Shown in pieces: positions 32,116 to 45,536 of a stretch of 64,000 nucleotides of DNA. Numbering within the stretch: the stretch's first letter is position 1; each line of letters opens with the position of its first letter. Origin of the DNA: Cognatiluteimonas lumbrici (GTDB lineage Bacteria; Pseudomonadota; Gammaproteobacteria; Xanthomonadales; Xanthomonadaceae); the NCBI RefSeq assembly GCF_006476065.1, contig NZ_ML636798.1, positions 1-64,000 of the forward strand. Reading direction: 5' to 3'. Position numbers and translations under genes: made by a program. The notes beneath the pieces are model-generated. The model did no database searches, was not told where the DNA came from, and saw only the letters and a program-made list of their open reading frames with translations.

Positions 32116-32797
32116 CCGCGGCCATCTTGTAGGCGTAGTTGACGGTGCCGACGGCGAGGAACAGCGACGTCGGCCACTGTTGCGGCCCCAGCACGAAGGC
32201 GATGTACAGCACCACGAAGCTGTCCACCAGCTGCGAGACCGCGGTCGAACCGGTGGCGCGCAGCCAGGCGTGGCGGTTGCCGGTGCGCCGGCGGATGCGG
32301 TGGTACACGTGCACGTCGATGACCTGCCCGACCAGGAACGCGACCAGCGAGCCGCAGATGGTCCACAGGCCCTGGCCGAACACCGCCGCGAACGCGGCCT
32401 GGTAGTCGGGCACGCCCTGGTCGCCGGCGATCCCGACCCACCACGACGCCGGCGCTAGGTGGATGGCAACGTAGGCGAACGCGAACCCGTACACGATCAG
32501 CCCCGCGGCCAGCCAGCTCACGAAGCGCACGCCGCGCTTGCCGAAGTACTCGTTGACCGTGTCGGTCATGATGAACACGATCGGCCACAGCAGGGTGCCG
32601 GCGGTGAAGCTGAGCGAGCCGGCCTGGCCGAACAGGTTCCACTGCAGCGGGGCGATGCCGAGGGTGTCCTCGAGCGCGAAGATCTTGACCCCGATGAACT
32701 CCGCCAGCACTGCGTTGACGCAGAAGAACCCGGCGAGGGCGATGAACAACCGCGTGGCGCGGTCGTCCAGCAGGCGCTGGCCGACCGCCGCGCTCAC
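32015..32797 (-). CDS. yhhQ: Queuosine precursor transporter YhhQ
   Basis: 260 residues, about six membrane helices, VUT family. E. coli YhhQ imports preQ0/preQ1 for queuosine synthesis. VFIMTDTVNEYFGKRGVR and the GSLVAFLVGQVIDVHVYH helix are recognisable. The start is a GTG that overlaps the stop of the DUF502 gene (GTGA). The family name rests on overall resemblance, with moderate certainty on substrate. Confidence 0.88.
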   Translation of the reverse strand: MSAAVGQRLLDDRATRLFIALAGFFCVNAVLAEFIGVKIFALEDTLGIAPLQWNLFGQAGSLSFTAGTLLWPIVFIMTDTVNEYFGKRGVRFVSWLAAGLIVYGFAFAYVAIHLAPASWWVGIAGDQGVPDYQAAFAAVFGQGLWTICGSLVAFLVGQVIDVHVYHRIRRRTGNRHAWLRATGSTAVSQLVDSFVVLYIAFVLGPQQWPTSLFLAVGTVNYAYKMAAAIALIPLLYLARAGIHRYLGRARADALREHAAA

Positions 32798-33486
32798 GTC
32801 TCCGGGTCCCGCGGCGGCGCCTTGGCCGAAGCCACCGAGAAGGGGATGGCATCGGGCGACACCGCGCCGCCGGAAATGATGAAGGCCATCGCCTCGTCCA
32901 CGGTCCAGTCGGTCGGCGTGATCTTTTCGACCGGCACGATCTCCAGGTAACCCGAGGTCGGGTTGGGCGTGGTCGGCACGTACACCGCGGCCAGCTCGCG
33001 GCCGCTGCCGCGCTCCCGGATCACGCGGGTGACGAAACCCACCGACTTCATCTGGTCGTGCGGGAAGTCGATCAGCACCACGCGCTGGGTGCCGTCGGGC
33101 TGGGTCTGCAGGATGTCCAGCAGCTTGCGCGCGCTGCCGTAGATGGTGCTCGCTAGGGGGATGCGTGCGACCAGCGATTCGAACCAGCGCAGCAGCCGCT
33201 GGCCCAGCACCCGCCGCGCCATCCAGCCGGAGAGCAGGATCACCCCGACCGTCGCCAGCAGCGCGATCCCGGTCTGCACCCAGGGATCCTGCAGCCACCA
33301 CAGGGCACGCGGGCTGGCCTGCGCGAGGTTGGCCAGCACCGGCCCGGCCAGCGGCCGGCCCAGGTCGGACAGCAGCCCGAAGACGAACTTGACCACGATC
33401 CAGGTCAGCCAGATCGGCAGCAGCGTCAGCAGTCCGGTCAGGAACAGGCGCTGCAGTCGTTGTCCCAGGCTTGGCGAGGTCCCCAT
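32794..33486 (-). CDS. DUF502 family membrane protein
   Basis: 230 residues from ATG 33486. Two N-terminal membrane helices (about 10-35 and 65-85) are followed by the conserved cytoplasmic part IPLASTIYGSARKLLD and AAVYVPTTPNPTSGY. The function of DUF502 in bacteria is unknown. An ATG three codons upstream (33495) is in frame, but it lies inside a TACAAT hexamer that probably is the -10, so the shorter form is preferred. Coupled to yhhQ. Confidence 0.85.
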   Translation of the reverse strand: MGTSPSLGQRLQRLFLTGLLTLLPIWLTWIVVKFVFGLLSDLGRPLAGPVLANLAQASPRALWWLQDPWVQTGIALLATVGVILLSGWMARRVLGQRLLRWFESLVARIPLASTIYGSARKLLDILQTQPDGTQRVVLIDFPHDQMKSVGFVTRVIRERGSGRELAAVYVPTTPNPTSGYLEIVPVEKITPTDWTVDEAMAFIISGGAVSPDAIPFSVASAKAPPRDPET

Positions 33487-33493
33487 GGCCGGC

Positions 33494-33499
33494 ATTGTA
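33494..33499 (-). promoter_or_regulatory. Putative -10 of a leaderless DUF502 transcript
   Basis: TACAAT on the minus strand (5 of 6 matches) ends 7 nt before ATG 33486. The predicted start of transcription is one base before the start codon; no ribosome-binding site is present. Confidence 0.4.
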
Positions 33500-33540
33500 G
33501 GGCCGGCGCGGCCGTCGCTACACGCAGGTGGTCCGGCCGG

Positions 33541-37798
<4,258 letters not shown>

Positions 37799-37850
37799 GC
37801 TTCACGCGCCGCCGCTTGCCGCTGCCGCCGGCCTCGTACAGACTGGCCCG

Positions 37851-38387
37851 ATGATCCGACGACCGAGCGCCGCCCCGACCGCCGTACTGGCCGTGCTGCT
37901 GCTGGCCCTGGCCGGCTGCGGCTTCCACCTGCGCGACGCCCTGCTGCTGCCGCCCGACCTCGGGCCGCTGCAGGTGGACAGCCGCGACCCGTACAGCCAG
38001 CTTGCGCTCGACCTCGAGCAGGCGCTGGCGCGCGCCGGGGCCGAGATCGTTCCCGCCGGGGCCGCGGCCGCCGAGGGCGAGCACGCCACGCTGCGCATCA
38101 TCGGCGAGCGCTGGGGCAACACCCCGATCAGCATCGACCAGTTCGGCCGCTCGCAGGAATTCACCCTGCGCTACGCGGTGATCTTCGGCGTGGAGCGCGC
38201 CGACGGCACCGATCTCGTGCCGCAGCAGGCGATCGAGCTGGCGCGCGACTACGTCTCGACGCCCACGCGCTCCATCGGCACCGAAGGCGAGCGCGAACTC
38301 CTCGCCCGCGAGATGCGGCGCGAGATGGTGACTTCGATCCTGCGCCGCATCGACGCCGTCTCGCGGCTGGCGGGGGAGGCACCCTGA
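37851..38387 (+). CDS. lptE: LPS-assembly lipoprotein LptE
   Basis: 178 residues with a lipobox at LALAGC (Cys23) followed by GFHLRDALLLP, the LptE hallmark. LptE plugs the outer-membrane LptD barrel for lipopolysaccharide export. The leuS-lptE-holA-nadD order is shared with E. coli. CAGACT (37839-37844) ends 6 nt before the ATG, a weak leaderless-type signal. Confidence 0.93.
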   Translation: MIRRPSAAPTAVLAVLLLALAGCGFHLRDALLLPPDLGPLQVDSRDPYSQLALDLEQALARAGAEIVPAGAAAAEGEHATLRIIGERWGNTPISIDQFGRSQEFTLRYAVIFGVERADGTDLVPQQAIELARDYVSTPTRSIGTEGERELLAREMRREMVTSILRRIDAVSRLAGEAP

Positions 38388-39391
38388 AGCCGGCCTACCT
38401 CGTCGCCGGCAGCGAGCGGCTGCTGGTGCTCGAGGCGGCCGATGCGATCCGCGCGGCCGCCGCCGCCGAGGGCATCGGCGAGCGCGAGGTGTTCGACTTC
38501 GACGGCGACCCTCGGCAGTGGGACTGGCAACCGGTGCTCGCGACCCTGCAGGCGCCGAGCCTGTTCGCCCCGCGCCGGCTGATCGAGCTCCGGCTGGGCT
38601 CGGGCAAGCCCGGCAAGCAGGGCGCCGAGCTGATCCTGGAGTTCTGCGAGCGACCGCCGGAGGACGTGGTCCTGCTGGTGGTCGCCGGCGACTGGAGCAA
38701 GCGCGAGCACGGCGGCAAGTGGGCCGACGCGATCGCGCGCATCGGCAAGGTCGAGGTGTTCTGGCCGGTGCGTCCCGACGAGATGGCGGGCTGGATCGAC
38801 CGGCGCATGCGCGCGCGCGGCGTGCGCGCCGACCGCGAGGCGGTCCAGCACCTGGCCGACCGCGTCGAGGGCAACCTGCTGGCCGCGGCGCAGGAAGTGG
38901 ACAAGCTCGCGCTGCTCGCCGCCGGGGAAACCCTGGACGCCACGCGCATGGACGCGCTGGTCGCCGACTCCGCGCGCTACGACGTGTTCCGGTTGCTGGA
39001 CGCCGCCTTCAACGGCCGCCCGGAGCTGGTGGCGCGGATGCTGCGCGGACTGCGCGCGGAGGGCGTGGCGGTGCCGGCGCTGCTCGGCATGGTAGTGATG
39101 GAGCTGCAGCGCGGGGCCGCGCTGGCGCTGGCGCAGGAACGCGGCGGCAACATGGCCGCGGAGTTCCGCGCGCAGCGCATCTGGGATTCGAAGCAGGCGA
39201 TGTACAAGCGCGCGCTGGCGCGCCATCCGGCGGCGCGCTGGCAGCGCTTCGTGGCCGAGGCCGGGCGCGTGGACCGCATCGGCAAGGGCCGCGCGCGCCC
39301 CGGCCAGGAGCCGGACGACGCCTGGCTGCAACTGGAGCGCCTGCTGCTCGCGGTGGCCGAGCCGAAGGCCGCCGCGCTGCTGGCGGGGTGA
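38384..39391 (+). CDS. holA: DNA polymerase III subunit delta
   Basis: 335 residues if translation starts at CTG 38384. HolA is the clamp-loader subunit that opens the beta ring. The frame begins LKPAYLVAGSERLLVLEAAD, which is conserved in family members; the first canonical start (GTG 38426) would remove 14 of these conserved residues. No ATG, GTG or TTG precedes the CTG within the usable frame; GGAGG at 38375-38379 lies 4 nt upstream and the CTG overlaps the lptE stop (CTGA). A sequence error or a true CTG start are the two explanations. Confidence 0.88.
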   Translation: MKPAYLVAGSERLLVLEAADAIRAAAAAEGIGEREVFDFDGDPRQWDWQPVLATLQAPSLFAPRRLIELRLGSGKPGKQGAELILEFCERPPEDVVLLVVAGDWSKREHGGKWADAIARIGKVEVFWPVRPDEMAGWIDRRMRARGVRADREAVQHLADRVEGNLLAAAQEVDKLALLAAGETLDATRMDALVADSARYDVFRLLDAAFNGRPELVARMLRGLRAEGVAVPALLGMVVMELQRGAALALAQERGGNMAAEFRAQRIWDSKQAMYKRALARHPAARWQRFVAEAGRVDRIGKGRARPGQEPDDAWLQLERLLLAVAEPKAAALLAG

Positions 39392-40074
39392 GCGTGCACG
39401 CGCCGTTCGTGCTCTACGGCGGGACCTTCGATCCGGTCCACCACGGCCACCTGGCGATCGCCCGCGCCGCGCGCGCCGCGCTGCGCACCGACATCCGCCT
39501 GATGCCGGCCGCCGATCCGCCGCACCGCGCGCCCCCTGGGGCTACGGCCGCGCAGCGCGCCGACATGCTGCGGCTCGCGATCGCCGGCGAGCCCGGGCTG
39601 CTGCTGGACGAGCGCGAGCTGCGCCGTGGCGAACCGTCGCGCAGCGTGGACACCCTGCGCGCGCTGCGCGGGGAGATCGGGGACAGGGTGCCGGTGGCGC
39701 TGCTGGTCGGCGCCGACAGCTTCGCCGGGTTGCCGCAATGGAAGGCGTGGCGGGAGCTGTTCGACCTTGCGCACTTCGTCGTCGCCAGCCGCGCCGGGAG
39801 CGACCCGGAGCAGACCCTCGACCCGGCGCTGGGCGAGGCACTCGCCGGCCGGGTCGTCGACGACCCCGGGGCCCTGCGCCTCGCCCCCGCCGGCCGCGTG
39901 CTGTACCTGCGGCAACCGCTGCACCCGCAGTCGGCGAGCGCGATCCGCGCGGCGATCGCGGCCGGGGACGACTGGCGCGGGCTGGTTCCGGCCGCGGTCG
40001 CCGGCTACATCGCCCGCCACGGCCTCTACCGGGGTGGCGGCGTCAACGGGGCCGTCGCAGGCCCGCAGGTATAA
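39388..40074 (+). CDS. nadD: Nicotinate-nucleotide adenylyltransferase
   Basis: 228 residues. It makes deamido-NAD from nicotinate mononucleotide and ATP. YGGTFDPVHHGHL carries the T/HxGH nucleotidyl-transferase motif; HPQSASAIRAAI is the second ATP-binding segment. Start GTG 39388 overlaps the holA stop (GTGA); a second GTG two codons on is possible. Confidence 0.94.
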   Translation: MSVHAPFVLYGGTFDPVHHGHLAIARAARAALRTDIRLMPAADPPHRAPPGATAAQRADMLRLAIAGEPGLLLDERELRRGEPSRSVDTLRALRGEIGDRVPVALLVGADSFAGLPQWKAWRELFDLAHFVVASRAGSDPEQTLDPALGEALAGRVVDDPGALRLAPAGRVLYLRQPLHPQSASAIRAAIAAGDDWRGLVPAAVAGYIARHGLYRGGGVNGAVAGPQV

Positions 40075-40075
40075 T
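40070..40075 (+). promoter_or_regulatory. Consensus -10 hexamer before rsfS
   Basis: A perfect TATAAT; the nadD stop codon TAA is contained in it. No good -35 at 16-18 nt. It lies 31 nt before the proposed rsfS start. Confidence 0.45.
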
Positions 40076-40105
40076 CGCGACCGTTTCCAGCCACGGCAGA
40101 CGCCC

Positions 40106-40549
40106 TTGACCAGCCAAGCCCAGGTCATCCGCACGCAACTCCCCAATCCGCCGCCGCCCCTCGAGCGCCTGCTGCAAACCGTCCACGCCGCGGTCGAGGA
40201 ACTCAAGGCCCGCGACGTGACCGAGATCGACGTGCGCGGCAAGAGCAGCGTCACCGATTTCATGGTCATCGCCTCCGGCACCTCGACGCGCCACGTCAAG
40301 GCGATCGCCGACGAGGTGGTACGCTTCGCGAAGAAGCTCGACGTGCAGCCGCTCGGCGTCGAGGGCGAGGGCGAGGCCGAATGGGTGCTGGTGGACCTCG
40401 GCGACGTGGTGGTCCACGTGATGCTGCCGCGCGTGCGCGAGTTCTATGCGCTGGAGCGGTTGTGGACGGTCGGCGACCAGCCGCCGCCCGACATCGAGGC
40501 CCAGGACGGCGAGTCCCGGGACGGCCGCGGCGACGACGCACGCGCCTGA
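40106..40549 (+). CDS. rsfS: Ribosomal silencing factor RsfS
   Basis: 147 residues from TTG 40106 ([17 protein letters not shown]). RsfS binds L14 and blocks subunit joining in poor growth conditions. The family core [22 protein letters not shown] and the [22 protein letters not shown] segment are intact. There is no ATG near the N-terminus; TTG is the only suitable start before the conserved part. A charged tail follows residue 125. Confidence 0.92.
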   Translation: MTSQAQVIRTQLPNPPPPLERLLQTVHAAVEELKARDVTEIDVRGKSSVTDFMVIASGTSTRHVKAIADEVVRFAKKLDVQPLGVEGEGEAEWVLVDLGDVVVHVMLPRVREFYALERLWTVGDQPPPDIEAQDGESRDGRGDDARA

Positions 40550-40553
40550 CGCG

Positions 40554-41033
40554 GTGGACATCCGCATCGGCCACGGCTTCGACGTCCACGCCTTCGGGCC
40601 GGGCGACCACGTGATGCTGGGCGGCGTGCGCGTGCCCCACGAGCAAGGCGTGCTCGCGCACAGCGACGGCGACGTGGTGCTGCACGCGCTGTGCGACGCG
40701 ATGCTCGGCGCGCTCGCGCTGGGCGACATCGGCCGCCACTTCCCGCCCTCGGACCCGCAGTGGAAGGGCGCCGACAGCCTGCGCTTCCTGCGCCACTGCA
40801 ACGCGCTGGTGCGCGAGCGCGGCTGGCGCGTCGGCAACGCCGACGTCACCGTGGTCTGCGAACGCCCGAAGCTCGGCCCGCACGTCCCCGCCATCCGCAC
40901 CATGCTCGCCACCGCGCTCGGCTCCCACGAGGACGCGGTCAGCGTCAAGGCGACCACCACCGAGGCGCTCGGCTTCACCGGGCGCGGCGAAGGCATCGCC
41001 GCGCAGGCGGTGTGCCTGCTCGTGCGCGCGTGA
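40554..41033 (+). CDS. ispF: 2-C-methyl-D-erythritol 2,4-cyclodiphosphate synthase
   Basis: 159 residues from GTG 40554. It cyclises the CDP-linked intermediate of the MEP isoprenoid pathway. Metal ligands Asp10 and His12 (GHGFDVHAF), [12 protein letters not shown] and the C-terminal [15 protein letters not shown] are intact. ispD, normally adjacent, is not here; rsfS lies 4 nt upstream instead. Coupled to truD (GTGA). Confidence 0.95.
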   Translation: MDIRIGHGFDVHAFGPGDHVMLGGVRVPHEQGVLAHSDGDVVLHALCDAMLGALALGDIGRHFPPSDPQWKGADSLRFLRHCNALVRERGWRVGNADVTVVCERPKLGPHVPAIRTMLATALGSHEDAVSVKATTTEALGFTGRGEGIAAQAVCLLVRA

Positions 41034-42052
41034 GCGGAGGCACGCCCGCCTGGCCGCGGGCGCATGGCGCGCCCGTGCTGCAGGGGCGCATCCGCGATGT
41101 CCCCGAGGACTTCCGCGTCGAGGAGATCGACGCGTTCGCACCCAGCGGCAGCGGCGAGCACCTGCTGCTGACGGTCGAGAAGCGCGGCACCAACACCGCG
41201 TTCGCCGCGAAGCTGATCGCTGAATGGGCGGGGGTGCCGGAGTCCGCGATCGGCTACGCCGGGCTCAAGGACCGGCATGCCGTCACCGTGCAGCGCTTCA
41301 GCGTGCACCTGCCGGGGCGCGAGGCCCCCGACACCGCGCCGCTGGAAGCGGACGGCACGCTGCGTGTCCTGGCTCGGGCGCGGCACGCCAGGAAGCTGCC
41401 GCGCGGGGCGCTCGCGGGCAATCGATTCACAGTGGTGCTGCGCGACGTGCAGGGCGTCCGCGATGCGGTCGAGGCGCGGCTGCGGTCGATCGCGTCGCGC
41501 GGCGTCCCCAACTATTTCGGCGAGCAGCGCTTCGGGCGCGAAGGCGGCAACGTCGCCGGCGCGCTTGCGATGTTCTCCGGGCGCCGGATGTCGCGCGCGC
41601 AGCGCACGCACCTGCTGTCGGCGGCGCGCTCGCAGCTGTTCAACCGGGTGCTGGGCGCGCGCGTCGCGGGCGGACACTGGGACGCCGCGCTCGAGGGCGA
41701 GGTGTGGATGCTGGACGGCAGCCGCAGCGTGTTCGGGCCGGTGCCGTTCGATGATGCCCTGGCAGTCCGCCTGGCGGATTTCGACATCCATCCCACCGGC
41801 CCGCTGTGGGGCAGGGGCGAACTGCGCAGCGCCGCCGCCGCGCGCGAACTGGAGCTCGGCGCCCTGGCCGACGACGAATCGCTGGCACTGCGCGCCGGGC
41901 TCGAGGCCGCCGGTCTCTCGCAGGAACGCCGCGCCACCCGCCTGCGCCCGCGCGAGCTGGCATGGAGCTGGCCGGACGACGACTCGCTGGAATTGCGTTT
42001 CGAACTTCCCGCCGGCACCTACGCCACCAGCGTGCTCGCCGAACTGATGTAG
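41030..42052 (+). CDS. truD: tRNA pseudouridine(13) synthase
   Basis: 340 residues, GTG start overlapping the ispF stop. The catalytic aspartate is Asp81 in [27 protein letters not shown] and the C-terminal [16 protein letters not shown] are family signatures. It converts U13 of some tRNAs to pseudouridine. It faces the smr gene with a 7-nt gap. Confidence 0.95.
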   Translation: MSGGTPAWPRAHGAPVLQGRIRDVPEDFRVEEIDAFAPSGSGEHLLLTVEKRGTNTAFAAKLIAEWAGVPESAIGYAGLKDRHAVTVQRFSVHLPGREAPDTAPLEADGTLRVLARARHARKLPRGALAGNRFTVVLRDVQGVRDAVEARLRSIASRGVPNYFGEQRFGREGGNVAGALAMFSGRRMSRAQRTHLLSAARSQLFNRVLGARVAGGHWDAALEGEVWMLDGSRSVFGPVPFDDALAVRLADFDIHPTGPLWGRGELRSAAAARELELGALADDESLALRAGLEAAGLSQERRATRLRPRELAWSWPDDDSLELRFELPAGTYATSVLAELM

Positions 42053-42059
42053 CGCCGGC

Positions 42060-42611
42060 CTAGGCCTTCTTCAGCAACACCAGCACCGCGCCGTTGCCGC
42101 CCTGCGCGGCGGGGGCCGAGTGGAACGCGAGCACGTCGGCGCGCTGGCGCAGCATCCGGTCCACCAGGTTCTTCAGCACCGGCACGCCGCTCTCCGAGTG
42201 CAGTCCCTTGCCGTGGACGATGCGCACGCAGCCGTGCCCCTGCGCGCGCGCCTCGGCCAGGAACGTCCGCAGCAGCGCCTCGGCACGGGCTGCGTCGCTC
42301 CAGTGCAGGTCGAGTTCGTCCTGCGCCGCGTACAGACCCTTGCGCAGGCGCTGCAACACGCGCCCGGGGACCTCGTCGCGCCGGTAGCGCAGGGCGTCGC
42401 CGGCTTCAAGCGCGTCGGCCGTCATCGCGCGCCGGAACTCGCCGACCCCCTCCTCGTGGTCGCGCTCGGCCATCCGCGTCGACGGCCGCGGCGGCGGCTT
42501 GCGCGGCGGCTCGGGCACCGGCGCGAGCGTGCGCACCGGTCCGATCGCCTCGCGGAACAGGGACGCGTCGTCGTCCTCGCGTGGTGGCTTGGGCGGGCGG
42601 CTTTTGGCCAT
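42060..42611 (-). CDS. Smr-domain protein
   Basis: 183 residues. The C-terminal Smr domain starts with [12 protein letters not shown] and carries the HGKG motif ([13 protein letters not shown]) about residue 140. Small Smr proteins are DNA-nicking or RNA-cleaving endonucleases; in E. coli SmrB acts on collided ribosomes. The basic, proline-rich N-terminus ([19 protein letters not shown]) is low complexity. It is divergent from surE, and the 22-nt gap must hold both promoters. Confidence 0.85.
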   Translation of the reverse strand: MAKSRPPKPPREDDDASLFREAIGPVRTLAPVPEPPRKPPPRPSTRMAERDHEEGVGEFRRAMTADALEAGDALRYRRDEVPGRVLQRLRKGLYAAQDELDLHWSDAARAEALLRTFLAEARAQGHGCVRIVHGKGLHSESGVPVLKNLVDRMLRQRADVLAFHSAPAAQGGNGAVLVLLKKA

Positions 42612-42620
42612 GGCCCACGC

Positions 42621-42626
42621 TATCAT
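42621..42626 (+). promoter_or_regulatory. Putative -10 of a leaderless surE transcript
   Basis: TATCAT (5 of 6) ends 7 nt before the surE ATG. It also lies in the tiny divergent gap to smr. No ribosome-binding site precedes the ATG. Confidence 0.4.
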
Positions 42627-42633
42627 GGCGGGC

Positions 42634-43428
42634 ATGCGTGTACTGGTCAGCAACGACGACGGCGTCGACGCCCCCGGCATCCGGATCCTCGCCGAAGGAC
42701 TGCGCGCCGCGGGCCACGACGTCATCGTGGTGGCGCCGGATCGCGACCGTTCCGGCGCAAGCAACTCGCTCACCCTCGACATGCCCGTGCGCGTGGTCAA
42801 GCTCGACGAGCGCACCTGGCGCGTGTCGGGCACGCCCACCGATTGCGTGCACGTGGCGATCACCGGGATGCTCGAGCGCGAGCCGGACATGGTCATCTCC
42901 GGCATCAACAACACCGCCAACCTCGGCGACGACGTGATCTATTCCGGGACCGTCGCCGCGGCGATGGAAGGCCGTTTCCTCGGCCTGCCGGCGGTCGCGG
43001 TGTCGCTCGCCACGGCGGAGCGCCTGCCCAACCACTACGAGACCGCGGCGCGAGCGGTGGTCGAGATCATCGCGCGGCTGAAGACCGATCCGCTCCCGGC
43101 CGACACCATCCTCAACGTCAACGTGCCCGACCTGCCGTGGAGCGAGGTGCGCGGCTTCGAGGTCGCGCGCCTGGGCAACCGCCATCGCGCCGAGCCCTGC
43201 GTGCAGCAGGAGGACCCGCGCGGGCGCAAGTGGTGGTGGATCGGCCCGGCCGGCCCCGAGCTGGACTCCGGCCCCGGCACCGACTTCCACGCCGTGCGTA
43301 CCGGGCACATCTCGATCACCCCGATCCAGGTCGACCTCACGCGCTACCAGGCGCTGGAGCAGGTGGCGAGCTGGGTCGGCGGGCTCGAGTCGGCGCTGCG
43401 CAATGCCGCCAAGGGCGCCGCGGCATGA
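42634..43428 (+). CDS. surE: 5'/3'-nucleotidase SurE
   Basis: 264 residues. Survival protein SurE dephosphorylates nucleoside monophosphates. [13 protein letters not shown] at the N-terminus holds the metal-binding Asp pair; SGASNSLT and [18 protein letters not shown] are family motifs. The surE-pcm-nlpD order matches enterics, with yqaA inserted. Overlaps pcm by 4 nt. Confidence 0.96.
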   Translation: MRVLVSNDDGVDAPGIRILAEGLRAAGHDVIVVAPDRDRSGASNSLTLDMPVRVVKLDERTWRVSGTPTDCVHVAITGMLEREPDMVISGINNTANLGDDVIYSGTVAAAMEGRFLGLPAVAVSLATAERLPNHYETAARAVVEIIARLKTDPLPADTILNVNVPDLPWSEVRGFEVARLGNRHRAEPCVQQEDPRGRKWWWIGPAGPELDSGPGTDFHAVRTGHISITPIQVDLTRYQALEQVASWVGGLESALRNAAKGAAA

Positions 43429-44123
43429 TGGCGCGGATGCGGCTGCAGCCCGAGGCGATCGGCGTCGGCATGACCTCGCAGCGCGTGCGCGACCGCCTGA
43501 TCGAGCGGCTGCGCCAGGGCGGTGGCGGGCTTCCGGGGATCCGCGACGAGCGCGTGCTCAACGCGATCCGCACGGTGCCGCGCCACCTGTTCGTGGACGA
43601 GGCCTTCGCCACCCGCGCCTACGAGGACACCGCGCTGCCGATCGGCCACGGCCAGACCATCTCCCAGCCCTGGGTGGTGGCGCGCATGACCGAGGCGTTG
43701 TTCGAGGGCGGAGCGCAGCCGAAGAAGGTGCTGGAGGTGGGCACCGGTTCCGGCTACCAGGGCGCGATCCTGGCGGCGCTGGGACTGCAGGTGTTCACCG
43801 TCGAACGCATCGGCGACCTGCTGCGGCAGGCGCGCAAGCGTTTCCGCCAGCTCGGCCTGGACGTGCGCAGCCGCCACGACGACGGCCGCATCGGCTGGCC
43901 CGAGGAAGCGCCGTTCGACGCGATCGTGGTCACCGCTGCCGCGCCGGAACTGGTCGAGGCGCTGTCGGCGCAGCTGGCGCCGGGCGGCACCCTGGTGGCG
44001 CCGGTGGGCGGCGCGGGCGGGCAGTCGCTGCTGCGCCTGCGCAAGGACGCCGAGGGCAACATCGCCCGCGACGATCTCGGCCCGGTCATCTTCGTTCCCT
44101 TGCTGTCGGGCCTCGTCGACTGA
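43425..44123 (+). CDS. pcm: Protein-L-isoaspartate O-methyltransferase
   Basis: 232 residues from ATG 43425; ATGs at 43428 and 43437 are alternatives. It repairs isoaspartyl residues with [21 protein letters not shown] and the SAM motif [13 protein letters not shown] are clear. The stop overlaps the next start (TGATG). Confidence 0.94.
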   Translation: MMARMRLQPEAIGVGMTSQRVRDRLIERLRQGGGGLPGIRDERVLNAIRTVPRHLFVDEAFATRAYEDTALPIGHGQTISQPWVVARMTEALFEGGAQPKKVLEVGTGSGYQGAILAALGLQVFTVERIGDLLRQARKRFRQLGLDVRSRHDDGRIGWPEEAPFDAIVVTAAAPELVEALSAQLAPGGTLVAPVGGAGGQSLLRLRKDAEGNIARDDLGPVIFVPLLSGLVD

Positions 44124-44737
44124 TGAAGCTGTTCCAGCCGATGTACGAGCGCGCGCTGGTGTGGGCGGCGCACCGCAGCGCGCCGCGCTTCCTCGGTTTC
44201 CTGAGCTTCATCGAGGCGATCTTCTTCCCGGTGATGCCCGAGGTGATGCTGGCGCCGATGACCCTCGCGCAGCCGCTGCGCTGGTTCCGCTACGCCACCA
44301 TCAGCCTGCTCGGGTCGCTGGCCGGCGCGCTGGTGGGCTATGCCCTCGGCTACTTCGCCTACGAGGCGATCAAGCCGCTGCTGGCGAGCCTGGGCTGGAT
44401 CGAGAAGATCGACGAGCAGGTGGTCTACCTGCGCGGGGTCGCGGCGGAATCGCCCTGGAAGGCATTCTGGATCCTGGTGCTCGCCGGCTTCGCCCCGATC
44501 CCGCTGAAGTTCTTCACCTGGGCCTCAGGCATCGTAGGCGTGCCGCTGGTACCGTTCATGGCGAGCATGTTCATCGGCCGGGGCAAGCGCGTGTACCTGC
44601 TGGCCGGCGCGATCCGGCTCGGCGGGCCGCGCGCGGCGGCGGCGCTGCACCGCTGGGTCGAGCCGCTGGGCTGGGTCGCGGTGGCGTCGCTGGTGGCGGT
44701 GGCCGGTTACCTGGTGTGGAGGGCACAGGGCGGATGA
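44123..44737 (+). CDS. yqaA: YqaA-type membrane protein (DedA superfamily)
   Basis: 204 residues, about four to five membrane segments; SFIEAIFFPVMPEVMLAPM and GFAPIPLKFFTWASGIVG match the SNARE-associated/DedA-like YqaA group. DedA relatives are lipid-carrier flippases; the role of YqaA is not established. Encoded between pcm and nlpD, with 1-nt and 4-nt overlaps on its two sides. Confidence 0.85.
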   Translation: MKLFQPMYERALVWAAHRSAPRFLGFLSFIEAIFFPVMPEVMLAPMTLAQPLRWFRYATISLLGSLAGALVGYALGYFAYEAIKPLLASLGWIEKIDEQVVYLRGVAAESPWKAFWILVLAGFAPIPLKFFTWASGIVGVPLVPFMASMFIGRGKRVYLLAGAIRLGGPRAAAALHRWVEPLGWVAVASLVAVAGYLVWRAQGG

Positions 44738-45489
44738 GGCGACTGGGACGGATCGGGGCAGTGGTCGTGGCGGCACTATTGTTGGCCGCGTGCGGCAGCA
44801 GCCACGTGGTCAAGCGCAGCGCCGGCGGAGGCAGCCAGCGCGGCCCGGTGACCGTGTCCACGCCGAAGTACGGCGTCACCACCACGGTCCAGCGCGGCCA
44901 GAACCTGTACCGGATCGCCACCGACAACGGCATCACCCTGCACGACCTCGCGGCGTGGAACGGCATCCCGCCGCCGTACACCATCTATCCGGGCCAGCGC
45001 CTGCGGCTGTATCCGGGCGGCGGCTCCGCCACCGCGGGCAGCAGCGGCGCCAGCGCGGGCAGCTCGAAGCCGCCGCCGCGGCCGGCGCCCAGGCCCAGCG
45101 CGCCCCCGCCGAGCAGTCCGTTCGCCTGGCACTGGCCGGTGGACGGCACGCTGCTCTCGCGTTTCGTCCCGGGCGAGCCCACCCGCCAGGGCATCGACAT
45201 CGCCGGTCGCGAGGGCGCCCCGGTGCGGGCGGCCGCCGACGGCGTCGTGGTCTATTCCGGGTCGGGCCTGGTCGGCTACGGCGAGCTGGTCATCGTCAAG
45301 CACGACGAGCACTGGCTGAGCGCCTATGGGCACAACCGCGCGCGGCTGGTGAAGGAGGGCGACGCGGTGAAGTCGGGACAGCAGATCGCCGAGCTCGGCC
45401 ACAGCGGGGCCGCGCGCGACATGCTGCATTTCGAGATCCGCTACGACGGCAAGCCGGTGGATCCGCTCCACTACCTGCCGAAGCGCTGA
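44734..45489 (+). CDS. nlpD: LysM/LytM lipoprotein NlpD
   Basis: 251 residues: lipobox at LLLAAC (Cys20), LysM domain about 48-92 (VQRGQNLYRIATDNGI), Pro/Ser-rich linker 96-128, and a C-terminal M23 domain. The M23 domain has GIDIAG where active enzymes have HxGxD, so it lacks a zinc ligand and should be an amidase activator like E. coli NlpD. rpoS, which follows nlpD in enterics, is not here; a REP element and a convergent gene follow. Confidence 0.9.
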   Translation: MRRLGRIGAVVVAALLLAACGSSHVVKRSAGGGSQRGPVTVSTPKYGVTTTVQRGQNLYRIATDNGITLHDLAAWNGIPPPYTIYPGQRLRLYPGGGSATAGSSGASAGSSKPPPRPAPRPSAPPPSSPFAWHWPVDGTLLSRFVPGEPTRQGIDIAGREGAPVRAAADGVVVYSGSGLVGYGELVIVKHDEHWLSAYGHNRARLVKEGDAVKSGQQIAELGHSGAARDMLHFEIRYDGKPVDPLHYLPKR

Positions 45490-45490
45490 G

Positions 45491-45536
45491 GTGGGAGCGG
45501 CCCTTGGCCGCGATCGCCCGAAAGGCGCGCTCCTAC
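45491..45536. repeat. REP dimer, type B
   Basis: 46 nt made of two abutting inverted 23-nt REP units, GTGGGAGCGGCCCTTGG-type, each with its own hairpin (GGCC-CTT-GGCC in the first). The ends GTGGGAGC and GCTCCTAC pair. It fills the gap between convergent nlpD and the Mth938-like gene and overlaps the latter's stop region by 4 nt. The same dimer recurs at 56546-56591. Confidence 0.85.

Noticed and set aside
38426-39391. GTG 38426 as the start of holA
   Set aside because: It would delete the conserved first strand of the delta subunit; the upstream CTG fits better.
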